Assembly: GCA_903772945.1 (NCBI GenBank)
Contig: CAICTM010000231.1
Span: 1-64,000 of the forward strand
From: Seminavis robusta
Taxonomy: Eukaryota; Bacillariophyta; Bacillariophyceae; Naviculales; Naviculaceae
DNA: 64,000 bases
Direction: 5' to 3'
A model generated the notes under the pieces. That model did no database searches and was not told where the DNA came from. It saw only the letters and a program-made list of their open reading frames with translations. The position numbers were made by a program, and so were the translations under genes. Positions 21,737 through 31,992 of the stretch are shown here, one piece after another (position 1 is the first letter of the stretch; each line of letters begins with the position of its first letter).

Positions 21737-22549
21737 ATGGAGGACGAGTTTGGAGACGATTCCTTCTTTGAGGAAATAGCGGATATTGATGAGAATGGCA
21801 AGGTGATTTTGAAGAAGGAAAACGAGGAGATGATCGAGAGTGGCAGCAACTCTGGGACGGTTTCCGGAACATCCAAGAGAAGCACATCCTCTACAACCGC
21901 AAGTTCTTCCGGCAAAGTGATGAAGGATGAGTTTGGCGACTATTCCTTCTTTGAAGATATTGCCGACATTGATGAGAATGGCAAGGTCATTCTTACACAA
22001 GACCAAAAAACGAAGGATGTTCCAAGCAAGCCATCAACCAAAGAACAGGTAGCTGAGAAGATGGAAGACGAGTTTGGAGATTACTCCTTTTTGGCAGACA
22101 TTGAAATTGATGAAACAGGCAAGGTTATTGAAAGTGGTGCGGACGAACGCACATCTGTGGAACAACGGACACATCTGCCGGTACATGGGGACCACGAGGA
22201 GCAACAAGTTGCTTCCGACGCGGTACCCTCTTCTCAGGTTTCACTGCCAAGAGCTCCGCTGCAAGATAATCCGGAACAAGGGACAACTCTGCACACTCGA
22301 GAAGAAGCTACCTTTTGGGATGCTGCGACATGGGGTTCGCCTCGTCGGTATGCCAGGAAGCGATCCGTCGAGTCGGAAGCAAAACAATCGCCAACCAGTG
22401 TGTTGGACAATCCATACCGGCGTCGCGTTGCGGGCGCGAAGAGAAGAAAGAACAGTTCAACCAGCGGTACAGAGAGACAAGGAGACTCGCAAACAGCAAA
22501 AAGCTCAGGTCAGCTGCGAAAACCCGAGCGGTTCATCGTCTACGTCTAG
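21737..22549 (+). CDS. Unknown acidic protein with three DEFGDxSFF repeats
   Basis: A frame of 270 residues starting at ATG 21737. The first half holds three copies of a 24-residue acidic unit near residues 2-25, 62-85 and 109-131, with the core DEFGDYSFFEDIADIDENGK, joined by Ser/Thr- and Lys-rich linkers. The third copy has diverged (SFLADIEIDETGK). The second half is low-complexity, with Gln, Arg and Ser, and a basic cluster near 225-240 (YRRRVAGAKRRKN) that could act as a nuclear signal. No known domain is recognised. The DxDENGK core slightly resembles an EF-hand loop, but the flanking helices are absent, so calcium binding is not claimed. Repeated acidic-aromatic motifs of this size often dock on partner proteins. 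Confidence 0.6.
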   Translation: MEDEFGDDSFFEEIADIDENGKVILKKENEEMIESGSNSGTVSGTSKRSTSSTTASSSGKVMKDEFGDYSFFEDIADIDENGKVILTQDQKTKDVPSKPSTKEQVAEKMEDEFGDYSFLADIEIDETGKVIESGADERTSVEQRTHLPVHGDHEEQQVASDAVPSSQVSLPRAPLQDNPEQGTTLHTREEATFWDAATWGSPRRYARKRSVESEAKQSPTSVLDNPYRRRVAGAKRRKNSSTSGTERQGDSQTAKSSGQLRKPERFIVYV

Positions 22550-22918
22550 CCAGATGGCTGTTCAATTCATCTGTTTGACTATTACATTCAGAGACAGCCA
22601 CGATATCGGCTCTTAGGTATTTTATTGGCGCGTCTCTTTTAAGTTGCAGCCGTTTGGGTAATCTCCGATTACATGCAGTCAATCCAGCAAGCTAAGAGCT
22701 ACCAGCCATCTAGCCGCTGCCCTCTCATCTGGGGCTCCTTTGCTGTTGTAGCCGTTGTCGTCAAGCTTTGAAATGATCCGGCAAACGCACCAGAATGGAA
22801 CTCCTTAGCTATGCTTCTGCCACAGACACCGAGCTCCAGTTGGCACCCAACGTGCGTCTCCCTCCTCTGCAAAACATCCATTTACCCCACCCCATGGCTC
22901 TTGCGAACTTGGATCCCA
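22550..22918. other. Intergenic
   Basis: Convergent spacer of about 370 bp. No feature seen. Confidence 0.5.
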
Positions 22919-25513
22919 TCAAGGATTGGCCCATGCTGCAACCAATGGAAGCCAAGACAACGTTTGCAGTAGCCACAATCCTGAGAGTCGCTTGGATCCC
23001 TTGGATACATCTACCGCATCGCTGTCTTTTGCATCCTCCCTATCGATAGTTTCAGTGTTGCCCCCCTCTTGCTTTTGGGTTACAGTCGTGGATGTTCTTG
23101 TTGTATTCGTTTCCGTATTGTTTGGCACCAGTGTTGGGAGGGAAGGCGCCAAGGAGACGTTGGAAGTTGGAACGCCGAGAAAAGTGGGAGAAATCGAAGG
23201 ACCAGCGGAAGGAGTCCGTGAAGGAGCATTGTAGGGTCCTTTTGATGGATTCCAAGATGGGTGAAGACTTGGAGTCTCCGGCGGTTGGCGTGATGGTGTC
23301 AGGGAAGGATTATTGGAGGGACTTGCCGGCAACAAAATCGATATTGAACGCTGACTAGGAGAATCGGATGTTGTTGCTGATGGGACAAGAGAATGCACAT
23401 GGGAAGGAATTGTGGTCACCGATGAACTTGAAGTTGGATGATGGATTGGAGTCTCTGATATTGATGGTTGCAATGATGGGACCAACGAAGGGCTCTCTTG
23501 CGATGGCATTCCACCCATGGTGGGAGTTGTAGAGGGGTTACCACTAGGCATGTTGGTGGGAGATGCTGAAGGCCGTTCCATGCGCATGTATAGATAGGGT
23601 GCCACTGCGGCCACATCCTTGCAGAAATAGGTGGGTAGGTGGCAGTCGATGCGAGACCATCGTTCCACTGTCTTCCCATCCAGTCCAAAATTGCGAAGGC
23701 ACACTCCCGCCCTCAGGAGGATGCTGGGGCTTTGGCATTCAAAGTCCGAGTATTGTTGACGAAAGAATTCCTGGTTGTTGCAATATAGTTTTAAGCTTCC
23801 ATATCCCCACACAGTTCTGTTTTCTGTGACACAGAGACCCTCATCAGCAAAATACCTGGATCGCACTCGAGCAGCCGGCAACTCAGTGACAGGCAATTCT
23901 TGGTGGCCTCCCAGGCACGACTCTTCATCTGGATAGAATCGCTCTGTGATTAGGGGAATGGTATAATTGTAATTTTGGGCATAGGAGAAAATGTTGCTTT
24001 CCCTGTCATTTGGGATACACCAATCTAGGTGGACATCAAATAGCTCTAGCTCCAGTACTTGATCTCGGACCACAGTCTTGTTCAAACAAGTGCTACTGTT
24101 GGCAGGAGGCCTGGCCCACAGTTTTTCCAAACGATCTTCCAGAGAGTCTGTGTCGAGGCAATCCGATACTTGTTCGGTGCAAAGGGCATCCAGGTAGGTG
24201 GATTTGCACACTTGTGTGTTATTGATGACACGATAGGAATACCATCGACTCTGGAGTGCCCCGCCAGCAAGGGCGCGCTGGGAGTTACTGGCATAACAGT
24301 CACCCTCCGTGAAAATGTTTGTTGATTGAGAGCAAGTTTCTTCACATTGGTCACTGCAGGGATTGGAAAAAATAGTGTGGAAAATCAAGTTGGTGCTAGA
24401 TTGGGCGAATGTGGGGTGGAGTAGTGGTGATGGGACAAGAGAGTGCTTGTGGGAGGGACTTGTGGTCACCGATGAACTCGCAGTTGGATGAAGGGTTGGA
24501 GTCTCTGATATTGAGGGTTGCCATGATGGGACCCAAGAAGGGCTTTGCGATGGCATTCCACTCGTGCTAGGAGTTGTAGAGGGGTTACCACTAGGCATGT
24601 TGGTGGGAGATGCTGAAGGCCGTTCCAGGCGGGTGTATCGATAGGGTGCCACTGCGGCCACATCCTTGCAGAAATAGGTGGGTTGGTGGCAGTCGATGCG
24701 AGACCACCGTTCCACTGTCGTACTATCCTGTCCAAAATTGCGAAGGCAAGTTCCAGCCCTCATGGGGGTGCTGGGGCTTTGGCATTCAAAGTCCGTGTAT
24801 TGTTGGCGATAGAATGCCTGATTGCTGCAGTAGAGTTTCAGGCTTCCATATCCCCACCTGGTTCTGTTTTCCGTTACACAGAGATCCTCATCGGCCAAAT
24901 ATCTGGGCCGTATTCGAGCAGTTGGCAAATCTGCAATGGCTATTTCTTGATAGCCTCTCATGCAGGACTCTTCGTCTGGATAGAATCGCTCAGTGATTAG
25001 GGGGGTGGTGTAATTGCTGCTTTGGGGATACGAGAAAATGTTGCTTGTCCTGTCGTTTGGAATACACCAATCTAGGTGAACATCAAATAGCTCTCGCTCC
25101 AGTACTTGATCTCGGACCACAGTCTTGTTTAAACAAGTGCTACTGTTGACAGGAGGTCGGGCCCACAATTTTTCAAAAGGATCTTCCAAAGAGTCCGTGT
25201 CCAGACAATCGGATACTTGTTCCATGCAAAGTGCATCCAGGTACGTGGATTTGCACACTTGTCCGTTGTCGATGACACGATAGGAATGCCAGCGACTCTG
25301 CGGTGCCGCACCAGCGAGGCCGTACTGGCGGTCGCCGGCATAACAGTCGCCCTCGGTGAAAATGCTTGTGGATTGAATGCAAGTTTCCTCACATTGGTTG
25401 CTGCAGGGATTGGAAAAGACTGTGTGGAATATCAAGTTGGTGGTAGATTGGGTCACTGCTGCGAGGTGGAGTAGGAAGACTGCCAAGCGATAATATGGTG
25501 GGTACACCATCAC
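22919..25513 (-). CDS. Secreted Cys-rich surface protein with a duplicated domain and PSxxPS linkers
   Basis: One exon, 864 residues. A signal peptide is predicted at 1-23 (LAVFLLHLAAVTQS). Residues about 24-310 and 375-665 are two copies of the same domain, each starting TNLIFHT, then SNPC and EETC, and ending near RWSRIDCH and TYFCKDVAAVAPY. About 16 Cys occur per copy and many N-glycosylation sites (NSST, NYT, NRT). Each copy is followed by a Pro/Ser/Thr-rich linker with ASPTNMPSGNPSTTP and PSxxPS units, typical of diatom wall or mucilage proteins. The C-terminus ends in a hydrophobic tail (LSGLWLLQTLSWLPLVAAW) preceded by small residues, which could be a GPI-attachment signal. The copies are still alike at DNA level, so the duplication is fairly recent. 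The domain is not recognised; a role in the cell surface or adhesion is inference. Confidence 0.75.
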   Translation of the reverse strand: MMVYPPYYRLAVFLLHLAAVTQSTTNLIFHTVFSNPCSNQCEETCIQSTSIFTEGDCYAGDRQYGLAGAAPQSRWHSYRVIDNGQVCKSTYLDALCMEQVSDCLDTDSLEDPFEKLWARPPVNSSTCLNKTVVRDQVLERELFDVHLDWCIPNDRTSNIFSYPQSSNYTTPLITERFYPDEESCMRGYQEIAIADLPTARIRPRYLADEDLCVTENRTRWGYGSLKLYCSNQAFYRQQYTDFECQSPSTPMRAGTCLRNFGQDSTTVERWSRIDCHQPTYFCKDVAAVAPYRYTRLERPSASPTNMPSGNPSTTPSTSGMPSQSPSWVPSWQPSISETPTLHPTASSSVTTSPSHKHSLVPSPLLHPTFAQSSTNLIFHTIFSNPCSDQCEETCSQSTNIFTEGDCYASNSQRALAGGALQSRWYSYRVINNTQVCKSTYLDALCTEQVSDCLDTDSLEDRLEKLWARPPANSSTCLNKTVVRDQVLELELFDVHLDWCIPNDRESNIFSYAQNYNYTIPLITERFYPDEESCLGGHQELPVTELPAARVRSRYFADEGLCVTENRTVWGYGSLKLYCNNQEFFRQQYSDFECQSPSILLRAGVCLRNFGLDGKTVERWSRIDCHLPTYFCKDVAAVAPYLYMRMERPSASPTNMPSGNPSTTPTMGGMPSQESPSLVPSLQPSISETPIHHPTSSSSVTTIPSHVHSLVPSATTSDSPSQRSISILLPASPSNNPSLTPSRQPPETPSLHPSWNPSKGPYNAPSRTPSAGPSISPTFLGVPTSNVSLAPSLPTLVPNNTETNTTRTSTTVTQKQEGGNTETIDREDAKDSDAVDVSKGSKRLSGLWLLQTLSWLPLVAAWANP

Positions 25514-26356
25514 AGATTAGTCTGATATGCAGCAGAGTTGACCTGTTGCTGCAATCTTATTCCCCCGAGTGACGGAAAAGTCAGCCCGCACTTCTTGTTG
25601 CCTTTTGATTCTGTGTGATGACAGCTTTCCACTTCCAGGGCTGTCCAAGCTTCTTTGGTGCCAACGGTAGACTAGCTAGCTGGCTGGGTCGTGTGGCCGT
25701 GTGGCCGTTGCCACGTTGCCACCACCAATCCAAGAACATTCTAGCGGCTTCCGACGTTCTGGGCCTCACAGGAAGTATAATACACTGTACGGTACAGTAT
25801 GATCAACATTATTTACTGGATGTCCCTGAGTATTCTGTTGACGAGATCAGCGAAGAACCGATCCCAACGCAACTTTTGAAACGGTCATTTCGGTCTTGGG
25901 GCACCTGGTGTCTGTAGGTGTACATGATGTACCGGTACCCCAAACTGGAAGTTAGGTACCGGAATGATGGATCCGAAGCCAGAGTGAGACAGCTATGATG
26001 CTTCTCCCTCACAATCTCACAAACACACATCTGATAATCTTGCAGCAATGAAAATCTTCGACAAACGAAAGTTGGAGGCTTTGTGTCAAAAAGCCCGAAA
26101 GCAGCTGGAGGATGCCAATTGCCAATACCGAGGAGGTAACCGATGCCACCTTTACCGAAAGTGACGTTGATGCTCGAGAATTCACAGGCACCTCCCGAAC
26201 GTCTGCGGAAAGGGGAAAACTCGCTCTCCAACAGCAACACCAAGATGGATAACCAGTTGATTCCCCATGCCATTGAAATAGTGACAAATGTGATCCAAGC
26301 CGACAGCGACAACCAAATACAAACCCCGTGAGCCTACGGTACTGGGGGTTGCACTG
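25514..26356. other. Mostly intergenic; possible short exons
   Basis: No confident gene. Short frames start at 26048 (MKIFDKRKLEALCQKARKQL), 26114 and 26143. They read like coding DNA but I could not splice them convincingly to the Gly/Tyr-rich frame at 26357. A 5' part of that gene may lie here. Confidence 0.4.
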
Positions 26357-26602
26357 ATGGAGGAAGCATTGGGGGTGCCAGTGGTGGAGGCGGCTGGTTC
26401 AAGTGGAACCAAAAACCTCGCGAAGCACCTACCGTACGGTTCCAATACCCCAACATCAAAGAAAACTTGGAGCAAACCAACCATCAAGTCTTTCACACCC
26501 AGCTACACGCCAACCTACAATTATGGTGCCTACAATTATGGTGCAAGCTGCGATTACGGTGGTGGGACTGGTGGAACCGGAGACTGTGGGTGCGTCGATT
26601 GA
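26357..26602 (+). CDS. Small Gly/Tyr-rich protein, copy 1 (possible 3' exon)
   Basis: A frame of 81 residues ending in a Tyr/Gly-rich, Cys-containing tail (YNYGAYNYGASCDYGGGTGG, then CGCVD). It lies inside the first unit of a 492-bp tandem duplication, so the last two thirds recur at 26895-27094. It may be the last exon of a gene that starts near 26048, or a gene of its own. Function unknown. Confidence 0.35.
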   Translation: MEEALGVPVVEAAGSSGTKNLAKHLPYGSNTPTSKKTWSKPTIKSFTPSYTPTYNYGAYNYGASCDYGGGTGGTGDCGCVD

Positions 26603-27376
26603 TTGATGCGTCGACTTCGTTTTCGGCGTCTACGATAGACCCATCCTGCACCAAATCGCCCAAGTGTTTGCTCACAATTGAAAATGGATTCATAATTGAT
26701 TTTTTTAGATTGCTTTCTAGTTTTGTTGGTGAATCGTATGTTACCTTGGCTGGATAGTCCCCCCTTAGATACTAGTCGCGTTGTAAGCATCCATCTTTCA
26801 CCAATTTTTACTAGCCAGCCAGTAGCCATGGCTGGCTGAGGAGCAGCTTCTTCTGTCATGGTTTGACTGTTCGGTTTGTCTGGGGCTGGTTCAAGTGGAA
26901 CCAAAAACCTCGCGAAGCACCTACCGTACGGTTCCAATACCCCAACATCAAAGAAAACTTGGAGCAAACCAACCATCAAGTCTTTCACACCCAGCTACAC
27001 GCCAACCTACAATTATGGTGCCTACAATTATGGTGCAAGCTGCGATTACGGTGGTGGGACTGGTGGAACCGGAGACTGTGGGTGCGTCGATTGATTGATG
27101 CGTCGACTTCGTTTTCGGCGTCTACGATAGACCCATCCTGCACCAAATCGCCCAAGTGTTTGCTCACAATTGAAAATGGATTCATCATTGATTTTTTTAG
27201 ATTGCTTTCTAGTTTTGTTGGTGAATCGTATGTTACCTTGGCTGGATAGTCCGCCCTTAGATACTAGTCGCGTTGTAAGCATTCATCTTTCACCAATTTT
27301 TACTAGCTAGCTAGTAGCCATGGCTGGCTGAGGAGCAGCTTCTTCTGTCATGGTTTGACTGTTCGGTTTGTCTGGG
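26392..27376 (+). repeat. Recent tandem duplication, unit 492 bp
   Basis: Unit 1 is 26392-26883 and unit 2 is 26884-27376; both begin GGCTGGTTCAAGTGGAACC. Only a few bases differ, mostly near 26691, 26760, 26793 and 26816. The unit carries the 3' end of the Gly/Tyr-rich frame plus about 280 bp after it. Unit 2 ends about 200 bp before the DNA ligase start, so the duplicated DNA may include regulatory sequence of that gene. Confidence 0.9.
26876..27094 (+). pseudogene. Small Gly/Tyr-rich protein, copy 2 (partial duplicate)
   Basis: Second copy of the Gly/Tyr-rich frame made by the 492-bp duplication. Its protein sequence is identical over the shared part, but it lacks the first residues and the upstream region of copy 1. 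Unless it has gained a start or is used as an alternative last exon, it is a partial duplicate. Confidence 0.4.
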
Positions 27377-27580
27377 ACTTACAGGAAGTGTGATCGTCCT
27401 GCCTGTCCCTATTCTGTCGGCATCAAAGATTCTTCCTCTCGCACGAAGTACAGACATGGAAGGAGAAGGCGTGACAGAAATCCAAACAGGAAAAACTCTC
27501 ACAAAATCAATCTCGGAGCCAACAGAAGCTCCTCCTCTCCACACTGCAGCAGCAAGATAACAGAAGCACAACAATTCACA

Positions 27581-29661
27581 ATGGCGCTCAACGGCTACGT
27601 CTTTTGCATCACTGGGGAGCTATCCATGCGTCGAGAAGAGTTCCTTTCCATTCTCGAGAACGCGGGAGCCGAAACCAAGTCCAGCATCAGCAGCAAGGTC
27701 ACGCACCTCATTTGCAGCGACACAAGCAATCAAAAGTATGCCAAAGCCATATCCTTGGGAATTCCCATTATCAGCGAACTTGCTACGATGGCGATCCTCA
27801 GTAGCGGTGGTGCCCAGAAGAAGCGGAGCAGTGAACAAGCCATGGGATATGCTGCTGAGGTGTCGAACAAGAAGATGCCTCCCGCGGGAGTTGGAGTTTT
27901 GTTCGACATGACGGCCGATAGCAATAACAACAATTCTTCGGGCAACCTGGCCGATGGTGAAACGGTCCAAGTTCCCAATAGCAAGGGAAATGGTTTCTAC
28001 ACGTAAGTGAAGTACGGTCATACGATTTTAACAGAAGTACGGTGGCGTGTTCCGAAACGAGCGGTCGACCAATGTTCGTCTCACAGCCCGTCTCTCTGTT
28101 ATACACAGCATCAAGAATGTAGGAGGTACTTACTCGTGCTCGTGTCCTGCTTGGAAGAACCAAAAGTCGCCCATCAACGCCCGTACTTGCAAGCGCATCA
28201 AGGCGTTCCGCGGAGAACAGGCGGAACAACAGCGTTTGGGCAGTGTTCCGGTTACTACCACGGCCAGCAAGTCCAAGGCCGGCAAGTCCAAGGCGGCTAC
28301 CACGGCAGCACCCAAGAGTGGCGGTTTGGTGCAGCCAGGCAAGTGGATACGATTGCTTTGTTACTGTGTATGTGTGCGAGATAGCTTCTGACCAGCATCG
28401 TTTTTTCAGGGAAGTGCATGCTGGCTCAAACCTGGAGCGATAATCGCAATGCGTCCGACTACATCCTATCCGAGAAGCTCGATGGGGTTCGAGCCATTTG
28501 GGATGGAACGCAGTTGTTGACTCGAAGCGGGATAGCCATGGATGCACCTGCCTATTTCATCCAAGGACTTCCCACCAACATGTCGCTCGATGGCGAACTC
28601 TTTGCTGGTCGAGGTAGGCACTATTTGTTCCGTGTTCCGGTTTTTCTTGGTTGTGTCTTGTCCCCCATCTAACCATGAATGTTTATGGTGATACCTCGCA
28701 ATCGAATCGCTAGGTGTCGAGAACGTGAGTGTTTCGTTTGGTATCTGTTTGGACCGCGTTCCTGGCTTGGCCGTGTTGCCCTCACGATCGTTTTGTCGCG
28801 CCAACCACACTGCAGTTCAACCTCGCCTCAGGGATCATTCGCAGTTCTAATGGTGGAGACAAGTGGCGGGCACTCGCTTACGTAGGTACGAACGATCGAT
28901 TACGGAATGCTTTCGCTGTGGAATATGGTCCATGTTAAGTCTCTCTGCTCACGCATTTGTAGTCTTCGATGCACCCAGCGCCCCGGGAGGATTCGAGCAA
29001 CGCTTGGCTACTGCAAATAATGCTATTCTTGGCCACCAGTTCGCCAAGATCCATCAACACGCAGTGTGCCGCGACGAGGAACACCTCCAGCAAGAACTTG
29101 CTCGTGTCAAGGAGATGGGTGGAGAAGGAATCATGTAAGTACGACTTTGCGTGTTCTACAGATGATCCATCACGTCGTGAGAGATTGTCTAACAGTATTC
29201 TTTGAATCCCTTTGTTTGACTGCAGGATGCGCAAGAAAAACAGCGCTTACAAGTTCAGCCGTTCTGTGGACTTGCTCAAGGTCAAGTTCTTTGAAGATGA
29301 TGAAGCTATTGTCGTTGGAGTCGAAGGAGGGAAAGGTAAGTACGAGGGACATATCGGCAAGCTCGTCTGTCGTTTCCGCAACGGCACGGAGTTCTTGGCT
29401 GGCACAGGTCTCAAGGACGCAGACCGCGCTCAAAGCAGTGCCTATTGGATTGGCAAGGTGGTCACCGTCCAGTATCAGGATCTATTCGAAAAGACAGGTC
29501 GGTGAATGAAATTGTGTCACGACGACGTCGCAATGGCAACACGCCACTCACAAATCCTCGCTTTTCCAGGCAAACCTCGTTGCCCCAGCATCAAAGGAAT
29601 TCGCACCGACCTTGACGTGTTGGACTTTTCCTCGGCGATCATGCATGCCCTGCTGGACTGA
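27581..29661 (+). CDS. ATP-dependent DNA ligase with BRCT and SWIM-like finger
   Basis: Eight exons: 27581-28002, 28109-28338, 28410-28613, 28714-28724, 28816-28885, 28963-29134, 29226-29497 and 29570-29661. They give 490 residues. Residues 1-80 are a BRCT domain (YVFCITGELSMRREEF). Residues about 145-178 are a SWIM-like finger, CSCPAWKNQ then RTCKRI, where Arg stands in place of the usual His. From about 215 comes a compact ligase: motif I EKLDGVRAIWDG with the AMP-accepting Lys at 240, motif III DGELFAGRG, IIIa VVFDAP, IV GGEGIMMR and V LLKVKFF. The OB fold follows, ending PRCPSIKGIRTDLD. The core matches small LigE-type and kinetoplast ligases, which lack the large DNA-binding domain. Exon 4 has only 11 nt, and intron 2 starts with GC (GCAAGT). 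Without an N-terminal presequence, nuclear action in nick sealing or repair is likely. Confidence 0.88.
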
Positions 29662-29958
29662 GCAATCACCGCCTCAGTGACTTGAGCCCAGCTGAGGCTG
29701 TTCTTACGTGTGGTACTGTGACATACCGTACCACAGGAGAAAGAAAACAGGCCCCCAAAATACACGGAACCTATGCGTAGCCCCGAAGATAACTAAGAAC
29801 TTCCCTACTCTACTTGCTAGTCCCCCATTGATTCACCATTGTGTTTCCTCCGCATAATTAGCATCACCACATGGATCGATCGCTTCGCCTCTAGCAACGC
29901 ATCAAAACCTTCACCTCGTCCCTCAGGGAAGTTCCTAACCACAGAGGACACCTGTGCA

Positions 29959-31270
29959 TCAGTCCTCAAGATCGCTCATATCTGGATCCGTGTTGCACAA
30001 CACCAGCATTTTGGGGGGCACAACTGATTTGGGATGTTGCATCTCTCCAAACCCCGAACAAGAAGATTCGCAAAAAGACGCTTCTCCGCCACCTGGTAGC
30101 AGTTTTGTATCACATCGATAGGACCAGTTCACAGCAGCTTTGACAGCAAGTAGAAATGGATCCGGCACCGTGTTGCTTGGATTCTTTTGAAACGATAGCT
30201 TCGCCAGCTCCCCAACTTCCCGTTTCTGAAGTCTGAGAATAGGAGTGCCATCCTTCTCCAATTTCTCTTTGGTTGTCTCGAGTTGTGCCAACTCACTTCT
30301 CACTTCTTTTTTGAATTTTTTTGGCGCAATATTGGGTAGGTCTGTGAAATCGGAGGCTTGCAGCTCCATGGACAGCGCTTTCGTGAACGCCTCGAGCAAC
30401 TGGAGTGCCGTTTCGGCCTCGCCTTCTGAACACGGAGTGGACCGAAGGACCTCATCTCTGAAGTCCAATCCCTCCTCCGACCGTCCAACTAGCACAAGAG
30501 CATCATAAGAGAGATCCCTGTCCTCTTTCTCCGTCCAGTCTTGCACCTCTGCATAATCAAGAATCGGGACCAGCACAAAATAGGGGTACTGATCGTACAG
30601 TTCCTTTTGTCTTGAGAACTGGCATTTGTTAAGAGCGTTGTGTTTCAAGCCAGTGTGATTGATCTTCCTGCCCCCTTTACCCAACACACCATGGATCATG
30701 GCTTGTTGGACGGTAGCGTTGGGAGCTGGTGTATCGGTCCCAAGCGCACACTTCATAACTGTCCCGTAAAACATCGCACTAGGTCCTGAACGAGGGAGAA
30801 AATGAGCCACATCACCACCGCTTCGACCAAGAATACAGCGCTTCTGGCGAGGATACAGGGAGCTTGAACCAGATGAATCGTTACTCTTGCGATCAACAAC
30901 ACCTTCAAAGGTATAACTTTTCTCCTTCTTAAAGATTTTTGGGGTCATTATCCGCAGTAAGGTTTTCACACATTTCATAGGTTTGACCTTCGCCGAATGA
31001 TATGCTGGTTTGACATTTTGTTGGAGGTTCTGGAGGAGAATAGCCTCGGAATACGCGTCGTGCCTCAACGCTTTAGAGCGAACCCTTCCCAAATCGCACA
31101 GCGTCATTTCATCCTCCAAAGCCTTGACGGGGTCGACTCTGTGAAGAATCGATCATCATCAAGTAAGTGAAAAGGTGAATCAGGATCCACCACTGAATCA
31201 TTATCGCCTTCCGAGAGCATACTAATGTTGAGTCCTTCATTTTCGTCTGTAGGCAACTGTCGACCCCGAG
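29959..31270 (-). pseudogene. HNH-endonuclease-like gene, degenerate
   Basis: The main frame (29959-31107 from the first ATG, 382 residues) has the run AHFLPRSG, then NHTGLKHNALNK and KELYDQYPYFVLVPIL. I read these as the AHxxP, N and H parts of an HNH-nuclease-like family common in diatom genomes. Spacing is loose and some catalytic positions may be missing. Upstream, another frame (about 31270-31125) encodes an acidic stretch (MLSEGDNDSVVDPDSPFHLL) that appears to belong to the same protein. No splice pair joins the two in frame, so a frame shift near 31120-31145 is likely. It could still be a gene with a misread base. The C-terminal part (about residues 215-380) is helical and charged, without known motifs. 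Confidence 0.4.
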
Positions 31271-31992
31271 GGCATCTATGGCCTCTAAACCTTCATCATT
31301 CTTGTTACACCGTTGAAATGTTCCGCGTGTTCAGCAAACAGCAAAAATCTGGCTCGCCTTAGCCAGGCAGTTGTTGACGATAACATCGAGTGGTGGCGGT
31401 GAATGCCGCCGCTGCGAGTTGGAGTAGGAGTACCGGTAGGGGTAGGACGTGGTATCAGAGGCCTTGGATCAGTGTGGTGGTCCGCCGCTGCATGGATCAA
31501 GCCGGGAAGTAGTGCGCAATGATGTTGTGCCGAGTAGTCTAGTTGCTTATAGCTTGGCATAAAAATGTAGGTTGGTGGAGCTATTGGTGTCATGAATCAT
31601 CAATCAGCTCGACCGTATCATACGCGCGAGCCTACTACAATGTACTGTAGTAGCTACTAGCTTTCTTCTAGCTAGAGTACCTTAGTTTGAATCTTACCGG
31701 CTTACCCGTACCATACATGTACCAGGTACATACCAGTACCAGGTACCGGTACTGGTACCAGTACCAGTACCGAGATGAAAACTGAGAGATCCCTTCGAAG
31801 GATGTTAAATTCGACTCGACTTATTTCGATAAAATTCGAAACAATCGAAAATTCATGAATGAAGTTACAGTCCCGTGTACCTCCTACCACTTACTCATTC
31901 GCCCTCACCCCACCTTTCTCATCTTCACCACAGCCGCAACGCGTTCCCTTGCTTTGCTTCTTGTCATCGTCGTTGTTATCGCAGTCGATCAA
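31271..31992. other. Intergenic, GGTACC-rich
   Basis: No gene. 31700-31775 is a dense cluster of GTACC/GGTAC palindromes (GTACCGGTACTGGTACCAGTACC). The 3' part should hold the promoter of the eL42 gene. Confidence 0.5.

Noticed and set aside
29325-29345. Possible intron at GGGAAAGGTAAGTACG in the ligase
   Set aside because: Reading through gives GGKGKYEGHIGKLVC, the conserved OB-fold string of this ligase type.
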